This document shows, piece by piece, positions 10,867 through 19,795 of a stretch of 64,000 nt of DNA. Source of the DNA: Prorocentrum cordatum (Eukaryota; Sar; Dinophyceae; Prorocentrales; Prorocentraceae); NCBI GenBank assembly GCA_963575745.1, contig CAUYUJ010000667.1, forward strand, positions 46,845 through 110,844, written 5' to 3'. Positions within the stretch are counted from its first letter, which is position 1, and every line of letters starts with the position of its first letter. The notes under the pieces were generated by a model that saw nothing but the letters and a program-made list of their open reading frames with translations, was not told where the DNA came from and made no database searches. A program made the translations under genes and the position numbers.

Positions 10867-11040
10867 GTGTGCAGGCTCGCCCACCATATCATGCGGTGGC
10901 CGCAGCTGCAGAGGGACAACGCCGGGCGGATTCAGCTGCACGCCGACCGAGTGTCCGAGCTTCTCGGCCCGCTCTTGTCCGCCCACGCCGTGCCGGACAC
11001 GGGGCACCTCAGCGCGTGCAGCGGGGTCGTCGGGGGTTAA
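10867..11040 (+). CDS. Orphan exon-like ORF 2 (copy A only)
   Basis: A short frame bounded by stops at 10864 and 11038. It reads LAHHIMRWPQLQRDN, then HADRVSELLGPLLSAH and VPDTGHLSACSG, a plausible protein segment with good third-base GC bias. The only ATG is at 10891. AG acceptors are available at its left edge. It is probably a terminal exon of an unidentified gene. No domain recognised. Confidence 0.3.
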   Translation: MCRLAHHIMRWPQLQRDNAGRIQLHADRVSELLGPLLSAHAVPDTGHLSACSGVVGG

Positions 11041-11436
11041 TGGAGCCTCGACCAGCCAAGTCATTTCGCGATTCATTTTGGCGGACTTTCACCCGCCGTT
11101 TTGGATTCTGGGTAGCCCATGCGATCTTCATGCATTTACGAAGTTTCGCGCTGCTCCTGCTCCTCCAGGGAGGCCCCATCAGGAATTTTCTCGGTCGCGG
11201 GCTCGGGGGGGGACCCTCGCCAGCCGCGGTGTGGCGGGGCTTCTTTGGAGTGGCGGGGGGGCGCCTTGCTGCGTGAAAATGCGTTTCCAATGTGCCGCTC
11301 GCTCTGGCGGGGCTTCCGTGGAGGGGCGGCAGGGGCGCCAAACTCTAATGAACGATATGGCGTTCGAATGCCTTCTCGTTCTGGTGGGGCTTCCCTGGAT
11401 AGTACGATAGGGGTGCGAAACATCGTAGATACATAA
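11041..11436. other. Non-coding stretch with GGCGGGGCTTC repeats
   Basis: A loose repeat of about 90-110 bases containing TGGCGGGGCTTC and GGGGCGCC words occurs about three times (roughly 11175-11415). No gene is seen. Confidence 0.45.
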
Positions 11437-11880
11437 GATTGCATCATCCATAGAGGGTGCTTGGCTGGGGAAGTCTCTACCCACCCTGAGGTCGTCGCGG
11501 TCGATGGCGAAGCCATCTTGATAACGTCATCCGCGTCATCAGTGAAGGCTAACTTGCATTTCAAGTGCTTCGCCGATGAAGCTCCGAATTTCTGGCAGGT
11601 CGTCAGCCAGGAGTGGGCCGACGTGATGAGATCTATGCGGCGGGCAGGGTTGACCCCGGCCCAGGTTGCAGATTGTGAGATGATCGAAGGTGCCCTCACA
11701 GCGGCGGCCGCTTACAGCACGAGCTGCAAGACCATGCAGCGAATGGCCGCCGTGCTGGTCAAGAGCCAGCTGCGCAAGCTGCTGCACGTGCGCGGCCCCA
11801 GGGCCCCGCAGCCTCTCGCGGATGCTCTTCAGGCAGTGGAGCAGATCCAGCTTACCGCGTGGCAATGGCCGTCCACATAG
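11437..11880 (+). CDS. Orphan exon-like ORF 3 (copy A only)
   Basis: Open from 11437 to TAG at 11880. The text reads as protein: ANLHFKCFADEAPNFWQVV, EWADVMRSMRRAGLTPAQV, a predicted helical Ala-rich stretch, then VKSQLRKLLHVRGPRAPQP. There is no ATG before residue ~65 of the open stretch, so it is probably an internal or terminal exon. No domain was recognised. It lies in the segment missing from copies B and C. Confidence 0.4.
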   Translation, partial: DCIIHRGCLAGEVSTHPEVVAVDGEAILITSSASSVKANLHFKCFADEAPNFWQVVSQEWADVMRSMRRAGLTPAQVADCEMIEGALTAAAAYSTSCKTMQRMAAVLVKSQLRKLLHVRGPRAPQPLADALQAVEQIQLTAWQWPST

Positions 11881-13562
11881 GTCCTTGTTGTCATGCAGAA
11901 CTAGCAGTTCTGTCGTGCGTTCCGGCCCTGCCTCTCCGACGACGAAGCCCTGGCAGTGCTAGGGCGCGGACCCCGCCCGCGCTACGGCCCGCGCGCATCA
12001 AACATAGTAGAAGGAGGAGATGCATGAGGAGGAATCGGAGGAGGAGAAGGAGGAGGAGGAGCATGAGGGAAAAGGAGATGAATGAGACGGGCGCGGAGAG
12101 ATGAGGAGCATGATGTTCATGCTGAGGGTGATGGCGATGCTGAGACTGACGTTGCTGATGATGATGCGTACGATGATAGTCGCGATGACGATGATAATGT
12201 TGATGATGATGATTAAGATGGTAACTGTTATAATGATGCTGATGCTGATGCTGATGGCGATCAGGGTCTCGAATTCCTCTTGGGCTCCCTTTGGAACCTT
12301 CTTGAGCGTCTTGGAGCTATCTAGGGGGGCCCTCTCGAGCCCTGAGAGGGCCCTAAGAGTTTCCCCGCGGGGCTTTGGCAGGCCCCAAGAGGCCCCAAGG
12401 GAACTACAGGATGACTCCAAGAGGGCTCCAATAGAATCCCAGGAAGTCCGAAGTATTCGGGGGAAGCATTGCCGCGCTTTCCCAGAATAGTTTCGGCTCT
12501 CGTGGAGCCCTCTTGGGGCTTTCCTCGGGCCTTCTTGAGGCTCTTTTGGAGCCCCCTTGGGGCTGTCTCTGGCCTTAAGGAGATTCCAAGAGGGCTCTCG
12601 GAAAATTTCCGCAGGCTTCAAGAGGCATCAAGAGGGCTCCAAGAGAACCCAAAGAGCGTTCCAAGGGGACCCCAGGTGCTTCAGCCTCAGGAAACCTGAA
12701 ATTATTCAGGGGAAGCACCGCCGCGCTTTCCCGGAATAGTTTGGGCCCTCTTGGTGCGTTCTTGGGGATCTCTTGAAGCCTCTGTGGGACCCTCTTGTTG
12801 TTCTCTTGGAGCCTTCTTGGGTTCCTCTTGAAGCCCCTAAAGCCCCCTCGAAACCTTTGGAGAGGTTCCGACGGAAGAGCTTCACAGTCATGGACCTCAT
12901 CTGGTCAGTTTTTGGGTTCTTCAGTGCTCCTGAGGGACAGTTTTGGGATGCCCTTGGGACCTTCTTGAGCCCGGGGTCCTGCTGGGGCCTTCTCTGGGTT
13001 GCCCGATGGCTCCCAAGAGGTTGACAAGGGCACTGCAAAACGAGCCAGGGAGCATCCCGTGGCGTTCTAAAGCTCATGAGGCCTTGCTAGAGCGTCCTTT
13101 TGACCTCTCCGGCGGCTGTCTTCGGCCCCAGAATAGTCCTTAAGAACCAACAGGAGAGGGCTTGAGAGACCTCCGCGCGCACCTATCGCAAACGCTGCTT
13201 TGCGATAGGTGTGCCCGATAGGCATCCCGTAGCCGTCTTGAGCTCCTCCGAGGTTCCGCGGGAACCTCCGCCAGGCTTTCCGATTGCCCCTCAAGGTTCC
13301 AACGGGCATCCAGAGACCGACCCGAGGTTCCTGCTAAGCAACCGACCGCTGATCGCAGACCCACCAGAGTATCCCAAATTACCCAAACATTGATCGGCCT
13401 CCCGGGACCTTCCAGGGCCACTGGGGCCTCTCGCTGCCTTCTGGAACCCACTCGGGGCTTCTTAGGATATCCACGGAGTTCCCGGGGATTCCTGGGGCAT
13501 CCTGGCATGCCGGAGCTTCCTGGGCCCCTCTGGAAGCCGCAGCCCCTTCCAAAAACAAATTT
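11881..13562. repeat. Repeat-rich intergenic stretch, copy A only
   Basis: 12000-12260 is a GGA- and GAT-rich microsatellite-like tract. 12270-13080 is built of the CTCTTGGAGCC-type degenerate repeat with two GGGAAAGC-family hairpins at 12455-12488 and 12704-12737. An ACCTATCGCAAA hairpin with 16-bp arms and one wobble lies at 13177-13214. No gene is seen. Confidence 0.6.
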
Positions 13563-13759
13563 GTCTCGCCGTTGCGATTTGTCGATTGCCGTTCGCTTCG
13601 CCGGCTCGGGGCTCTAGCAAACGTGGCTTGGCATTGCCGGCCTGTTTTCACTTCCCCGCTCTTTCCCTGATCGTGGATCAGCATTGCTGTCCTGTGATCT
13701 CCCTGTTGCATTTCGCTGTCGTGTCTGCCGACGAACAGGGCGCTGCTGGCACCCAGCCC
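13563..13759 (+). promoter_or_regulatory. G9 leader with two covarying hairpins
   Basis: Hairpin 1 (13623-13644) has 5' arm GGCTTGGC, loop ATT and 3' arm GCCGGCC, with one T.G wobble. Hairpin 2 (13673-13694) has GGATCAGC, ATT, GCTGTCC. The leader is closely similar to those of G10 and G12, including the GGCTC..-13 nt-hairpin spacing and the 26-nt gap to the start position. Where G12 has its ATG, G9 has GTG (13721), followed by codons resembling the others' first residues. The next in-frame ATG is at 13760. Confidence 0.7.
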
Positions 13760-16700
13760 ATGAGCCAATATTCGGCTAATTTGGGTGATGCCATACAGCA
13801 GGCGACGGTGCCGCCTTCGCCAATCCAGCGCGGCGGATCGCCTGAAGATCCTGGCGAAGATATGTGCACGCGCGTGATCACCATTTCAACGAACCCTCCC
13901 GCTGCCCTGCCGCACGTTCCAGCCGATACCGTAGGGGTGGTACCTGCCGACACGCTGTGTCTGTATCACTGTTGCAATGCTGCCGCAGATTTGTATTCGT
14001 GGATGCGCGGCAGACGGGCGTCTGATTACGCAGAAGATCGGCGCAGAGCTTGCGCGGGCGAGGCGAACGCCAAGCAGCTCCGGGATCGCGTCGCGCAGAT
14101 GGCGCGCGACGCAGGAGATGAAGCCACTGCTAGCAGACTGCTGAAGACCGGGCGAGAAGCGTACCCGGGCTTCGACGACATGAATTATTTCTGCGAGGTC
14201 TTGGGCGGGCAGATCGTTGTCGAGCACTACGAGGACACGAAGAACTCTGTTCAGAGCGTTTACGGCGACGGCCCGTTGGTAGCGCTTTTTCGGCTGCACA
14301 AGCAGTCCGGTGACGGTGGGCACGTGGTCGATCATTGGTCTTGCTTGCAGAGTTGGATTCCGCGAGCCCCAGGAGTCGCCGCGCACGAGAGCGAGCTCGA
14401 GGATGCGCCCGCCGATCCGGTCGCCGACAACAGCTCCATGCAGCGACGATTGAAGCTTCCAGGCGCTGCTACATGCAATGCGGAATTCGACGAATTCCTT
14501 ATGGACGTAGACAGCGAGCGGAGCTGGCTGGAAGGTTTAGAGGCAGACCCTGACCCGCCTGCTCAGAGCATACTCGTGCAGACGGAGGCGGTGAAGGCAT
14601 TCATAGAGAAGCATCGCGCATCATGGGATCCGTACCTGAACCGGATTGCCCTCGGAGCGCTGGCCATGTATCGATGTCGACTATCCGATATCTACGTCCG
14701 AGAGTACGTCATGATGATGCACATCATACTTGGCGGTGACTACCTCGTCGCCCATGACGGGGTCATGTATTTTTGGAATGGGAATACGAGGTTCTTCGAG
14801 AAGTACGAGGGTCTCATGCCAGAGATTGTCTGTGCTGCTCTGAAAGAGTACCTCTTGACTTTGGAAGGGCTTTTCCGGTCTTTCACAGGCGAGGTTCGGC
14901 GGGGCGACGAGACCGCGATGCTCGCCATCGAGGGGTCGTTGGAGAAGAGTGGGCCGGATGCTCGGAAGGCGTTCGCCGCGTGGCGCGACAACGCCATCTT
15001 CAACAAAGGAGGCAAAGGCGGTGGCAAGGGCCAGGGCGGCGGCATGGGAGGCGCGGGAGACTCTGCAGTTGAACTCGAAGCTCTCACGCAGATGGAGCCC
15101 CACGAACTGGATGGCGATGTGCCTGCGCCTGCGCCGGCGGACGAAGGCGTCGCGCGCGGCGCGCCGTGGTACATAACGATCGCAGTGAGCGTTGCTCGAG
15201 TTGGACGAAGCTTACAGATACAGATGATTCAGAACAAGTTGCCGTCGTTTTACTGCGAGTGGTGCGAGACTCCGCGCCCCTCGCGCAGGGGCGTCGCCCA
15301 CCCCGACATCGCGTTCGTCTACGACCAGGGCGGAACCCCGATCCAGCAGATCGCGACGGAGAGTGAACGCAAGAGCATATACATCGGCATACCGCACAAA
15401 ATCAAAGCTTACTTGGGCGACCCAGTGTTGAAGGCGGCCGCGACGAGAGTGGACCAGTTCTACAGGCAGACATTCTGGGCAAATGCCGCCGCGCACAAAG
15501 TGTGCATGGCCGCCCTCGCTCTGGCGAAGAGAGGGTTGAACGTCGACCAGCTGTTCTTCTTCTGGGGGGCCGGCGGCGCGTCGGGCTCTCCCTGACGACG
15601 GCCCACCTCGACGCCATGCTCGGGCACTCCAACCACAAGTATTTTGACCCGCAGGTGTTCTATCTGGACGAGGAGATGCGGAAGACGGTGGAGTCGCTCA
15701 AAGGCACGATCGTGCTCACGGCGCAGGAGAAGCCAGAAGGCTTGAGGAAGAGCTTCCGGGAGGACTTGTTCAAGAAGCTGGCGTCTGCCGACGGCATATT
15801 TGGTCGACTCCCGTATCAGATTTTGACAAAAGTTATTTACTTGGTCGGGTGGAAACGCATGGAGCTGAACAAGCTCATCACCTTCGACGGAGTCTCTGAG
15901 GGTGCATTCCACGCCATCTACCGGAGGTCTCTTCTGATCAAGGTTTGGGCTCGGTTCGTTGATGCGGAGTACATCAGGCGCGTCCTGCCGGACGCAGAGA
16001 AGTACGGCATCTTCCCGCGGGCGCCGGATTTGAAGCCGTTCATGCAGTCGGGGCCCGCCATCGCCGCTGGTCTGCAACGACAGCTGGGCTTCGAACGGAA
16101 ACATGGCGAAGCGGCATCGAGGTCGTTGATAGATGACTACTGCCTGCGCGGAGGGGATAACGGGATCACGGAGAAATACATGCGACAGGCGTGTCTTCTC
16201 CCGGAACCGAGCCAGCCGAAGCCTAGCGGCCAGAGCAGCGCGGCTGCCCCGCCGCCCGGCGTCGACTTCGACATCGGAGCGGGCGGCTCGCAGGATGCGG
16301 TGGCGCCCATGGATTCCTTGCGCCGCCACCTACTCCAGCAGATGCTCGACCGGAGGTTCGACGCCCTGACATTCTCGTATTACAAGCAGCTCCATACAGT
16401 GCAGATCCAAGGCTTGCCTGAAAAGAAAGCAACAGCGTGGCAAGCGATGGCCTCCGCCGGATGGTCAAAAGCTGGGTCGCAAGGCAAGGCGAAGGAGAGA
16501 CTCCTGCCGAAAGTGTCCTTCGCTCGCAAGTTCATCGACATCGTGCCGACGCCAGACTTGGAGGAGCCGACCGTGCTCCCAGAACAGTGGGACCGCGCGG
16601 CGCTGCTGCGTTGGCGAACGGCCACGCCTGCCGCAAGCGCAACGCCGAGACCATGGTGGCGGTGCTAGGGTCCGTGGCAAAGCCGCGCGGGCGGAAAAGC

Positions 16701-18155
16701 CGCGCAGGTTCCGTCGAGGCGGGCGGCGACGCTCATCTGCGCGAGGTCGGCATGTCCGTCCAGGCGGCGGAGGCAACTCTGGAAGCGATGCTGGAGAGCG
16801 CGCGCGAGAGGCCGACGGTGACCACCGCCGATCAACCAGGCGGGGTGAAGAAGAGGAGGCTCCCTCCGAAGAGGGCCGTGAGCGGCGGCAGCGACTTGGC
16901 GGAGCGCAGGATCCCTTACAAATACAAGCGCACTGCGGCCCGTCGCTTCGCGGATGTCCCGGCAGCGCAGGGCTGCCCGGCCCGCGTGCTACATCCGATG
17001 TTGCAGGGCACTGTAGATCTCGACATCCACAGCGCGGTTCTGACAATCGCCTGGCAACTCGTGGAGAAGATGGACATGGCGGAGAAGAATCTGTTCAGAG
17101 AGGAGTTGGAATTGTTGAAGCAGCTGGCCGAGGACAGAGACGAGGTAATGCAGAAGGAGTTGGCGAGCATGGGGCACCAGGCGGCCAAGCGCTTCGTGCT
17201 CGAGACCATCGGCGGGTCCGGCGCTTTCGACGTCGACGCCGAGCCCTTCGCCAAAAAGTTGCAGCGCGTCAGCCGCGTGCTGCGTTGGGTGGCGTGCTCT
17301 GCGTTGCCCGATGTATACGAAGACTTTTCCAGCGACGCCGAGCTTCGCGACGACAAGAAAAAAGAGAAATGGCCGGAGGGGCAGACGTTCTCCACTTTCT
17401 ACCAGCGCGCAGAGGATTACATTCTCCGCCAGTGGCAGACGTGGGTGCTCATGCAGCCGGTGATGCATTTATCGCTGCACTTCGACGGCGTGAGGATCAA
17501 CAGGGACGCGGTGTTCGCCAGGCATACCACGGTGGCGGACTACGCCGCTGGAGCCAGTGCCTACATCGCGCAGGAAACAGGCTTCGTCGTAAAGATCAAA
17601 GAGAAGACCCATCCGACGGTCGAAGAGGCGCTGATAAGCTGCACGGCGTGGCGGCCCCTGGAGGCGGCCGCAGCGCCTGGCGACTTGCAGAAGCCTGGCA
17701 ATGGTATCCTGTTGGCGCTGTGGCGGTGCGGCGACGCCAGGGTGTCCGCGTCCGTTCTCTCTCTCGCAGGCGCCTCGTCAGTAGAGAACAATGCCGCCAG
17801 CGTCGAGAAAGGGGGAACTTACGGGGAGTGTTGCCTGAGTCACAAGGTTTCGGTGGCGCCCCATTTAGGTTTCGATGCGCGCGAGGACGGGCATTATCTG
17901 CTCCACTTGGATGGAGACGGATCGCCGTCTTGCGCACTCCTGCACGTGGCGACCGCGCTCGACAAGGTGTCGGTTTATTTTAAAGATCATGCTGGAGAGG
18001 TGGGTTTGTCAGATGTCCATGACGCCGTCCTCGCGGGGCGAGACTCGAGGCTAGCAGTCACGTTTCGCATTGATTTGTGCCCGGCGGCGCAGGGGGCCGC
18101 CGAAGGCGGCGACGACTCCAGCCCCTTGGCAGGGCTCTCGGGCTTGATGGCGTGA
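13760..18155 (+). pseudogene. G9: OTU-like / D5-like helicase / polymerase-palm-like replication protein, two frameshifts
   Basis: The gene reads in three consecutive frames: 13760-15595, then about 15580-16668, then about 16620-18155. The N-terminal part has an OTU-like cysteine peptidase signature (D64, C67 in DTLCLYH; H188 or H192 in HVVDHW). A D5-like region follows (HDGVMYFWN, then QLFFFWGAGG). The first frameshift, best explained by two extra bases near 15576-15581, splits the Walker A loop; the next frame continues VGLSLTTAHL with leucine where lysine is expected, then a Walker B-like VFYLDEEMR. The second shift lies near 16612-16640 (LLRW, then CRKRNAETM). The last part has palm-like motifs DLDIHSAV, LETIGGSGAF and SLHFDGVRI, reminiscent of family A polymerases. 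The domain calls are by motif only. The breaks could be decay, short introns or sequencing errors. Only the last ~97 codons survive in copies B and C. Confidence 0.6.
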
Positions 18156-18595
18156 GGCGCCGCCGAGCGGGCTGAGCTGTCAGTTAGTAGCAGCGACTGC
18201 GGGAGGCAGAAAACAGGTCAGTCCTCAATGTATCTCGATTGCTCGCGTGGATTCCCATGTGCTTGACCAGATGAAAAGTTATTCTCTCCGAGTCAAGTTT
18301 GGGGCATAGATTTAAATATAATATAAACAGATATATTATGGTCGCAGCGTGAGCCAGGGCCCCCAACTAGTCTGTTAGTTAGCCCGCGTGGATGAGCGAG
18401 CGCTGGTCGCAGGGACACTCAGGACACAGAGCCACTGCGGGAACGGATGGGGATCGGCGCATTCAGTTTCACAGCGCCAGCTATTCATTGGCAGTTCAGT
18501 CGCGTACTCTTCCGTTCGCACCCCGATCTTTGCAGAGGTATCTGCGCGCCTTCTGAGACGCCACTCGCCGCGTCGGCTCAAGGCATATCTTGTAC
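18156..18595. other. Intergenic stretch before G11, copy A
   Basis: No gene. It holds an AT-rich island at about 18295-18345 and, at 18575-18582, GGCTCAAG, which matches the last eight bases of the dinoflagellate spliced leader and lies 13 nt before the first G11 hairpin. The 22 bases ending there match that leader at about 14 positions. Confidence 0.5.
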
Positions 18596-18706
18596 GTGGG
18601 TCGGCTTTGCCGCCCTGTGCTCTCCTCGCTTTGCATTTGCCCGTATTTCTCTGTGGGTCGGCCTTGCCGCCCTGGCACCTCATCGCCTCGCCGCGCGCTA
18701 CCTGGC
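18596..18706 (+). promoter_or_regulatory. G11 leader with two hairpins (copy A)
   Basis: Hairpins at 18596-18617 (GGGTCGGC, loop TTT, GCCGCCC) and 18653-18674 (loop CTT). These are the class with a G-C pair at stem position 5-18, shared only with G13. The ATG at 18707 is 32 nt after the second hairpin. Confidence 0.75.
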
Positions 18707-19453
18707 ATGTGCGATGCTCTCGCGGTTGTCGAAGACGCCGACCCGCGCGGATGGCGAATCCGATGTGTTTCCGGGGTCAAGCGGTCCATCGAGTATGTGT
18801 CAATCCAGCTCCTGAGCAGCACTGGCGAGCTGGTAGATGACGAGAGGCCCGCGACACCAGACCCCTACCTGCCTGACGTCAGCAAGCGGCAGTGGGAGGC
18901 CAAAGTTGTGGCCTGGCGCAGGGAGATGTCACAACTGCTTGACGCAGTGCCAATTGGTGCGACGGAATTGGCAGCGGCCGAAGAGCTCGGCGTCTGGGTA
19001 GAGCCCTCGCCGCCCGCCGTGCGCGGCTGTCGAGCTCTCCTGCAAGATGGAAACTGCATGCTGCTTGCATACAGCATCCTGACGCAAGACTTCTGCGGAC
19101 CGACCGACTATTGTGCGCGATTTCCCGTTCGTCGAGGCGCGGAGCGCCGCTGCGCCGACGTCGCCGACCACTTCGGCTTCTCTCTGGCCGTCGCGCGCCA
19201 GCAGGCTTCGCGGCAGGGTGCATGCCCACTCGTGCCCGGAAAGTATTTCTGTCATATGCGGAGGCATTGCTGCGCTGCGGCAGTCCTTTCAGGGGCAGAT
19301 TCGGTTGTCGTGTGGAGAGGTTTCAGCAGGCACGTTCTGCCGACGGCACAGTGGGTGCGCCGCGTCGAGGAAGTCGAGGGCGCGCTGTTGCACATAACTT
19401 ACAGCGGTGAGGGCGCACTCGGCGTCGATTTAACAGCTGGGCGGAAATCCTGA
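18707..19453 (+). CDS. G11: OTU-like or papain-like cysteine peptidase candidate (copy A)
   Basis: A 248-residue protein. The clearest signal is DGNC at residues 114-117 (LLQDGNCMLLAYS), which resembles the catalytic cysteine loop of OTU-family deubiquitinases (D-G-x-C). A histidine in ALLHITYSG near the C-terminus could be the partner. The middle is Cys/Arg-rich (HMRRHCCAAAVL). The N-terminal 100 residues are unassigned. The start is the first ATG after the hairpin leader. The protein differs from copies B and C at a few residues (CMLL versus CILL). The peptidase call is tentative, and activity cannot be judged from sequence alone. Confidence 0.5.
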   Translation: MCDALAVVEDADPRGWRIRCVSGVKRSIEYVSIQLLSSTGELVDDERPATPDPYLPDVSKRQWEAKVVAWRREMSQLLDAVPIGATELAAAEELGVWVEPSPPAVRGCRALLQDGNCMLLAYSILTQDFCGPTDYCARFPVRRGAERRCADVADHFGFSLAVARQQASRQGACPLVPGKYFCHMRRHCCAAAVLSGADSVVVWRGFSRHVLPTAQWVRRVEEVEGALLHITYSGEGALGVDLTAGRKS

Positions 19454-19698
19454 AGACCGCGGCCGGCAGTTTTCCCCCGAGATGCGCTCGCGCCGCCCCG
19501 GGTGATAAATGCATCACATCCAGAGAGGGATAATGTTGACAAGGAGTAAAGCGAATAGGGTTACATAATGATATCGCGAGATAGAATACGATATCAAATA
19601 TATTCTCTCGTAATTACCTGAACATCGGGGCCACCTTCCACTCGCCGTCGCGATTCGTCGATTGCCGCTCGCTTCATCGGCTCAGGATTCTAGCAAAC
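19454..19698. other. G11-G10 intergenic stretch, copy A
   Basis: No gene. At 19470-19510 a degenerate version of the TTTTTCCCC hairpin (GCG-CTCG-CGC core) lies 16 bases after the G11 stop. An AT-rich patch with GATATC words follows (19565-19605). The conserved G10 leader block begins at about 19648. Confidence 0.5.
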
Positions 19699-19795
19699 GT
19701 GGCTCGGCATTGCCGGCCTGTTTTGATTTCTCCGCTTTTTCCCTGATTGTGGATCAGCATTGCTGTCCTGTAACCCTTCTGTCGCATTTCGTGTC
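19699..19795 (+). promoter_or_regulatory. G10 leader with two hairpins (copy A)
   Basis: Hairpin 1 at 19699-19720 (GGCTCGGC, ATT, GCCGGCC) and hairpin 2 at 19749-19770 (GGATCAGC, ATT, GCTGTCC). The block from about 19648 onward is nearly the same as before G9 and G12. GGCTCAG ends 13 nt before hairpin 1. The ATG is 25 nt after hairpin 2. Confidence 0.8.

Noticed and set aside
15460-16329. 289-codon minus-strand frame opposite G9
   Set aside because: A shadow of the G9 coding strand. GC-rich codon use opens the antisense frame, and the motif evidence is on the + strand.
18290-18350. AT-rich island as a TATA promoter
   Set aside because: Dinoflagellate promoters are poorly defined, and no start site can be inferred from composition alone.
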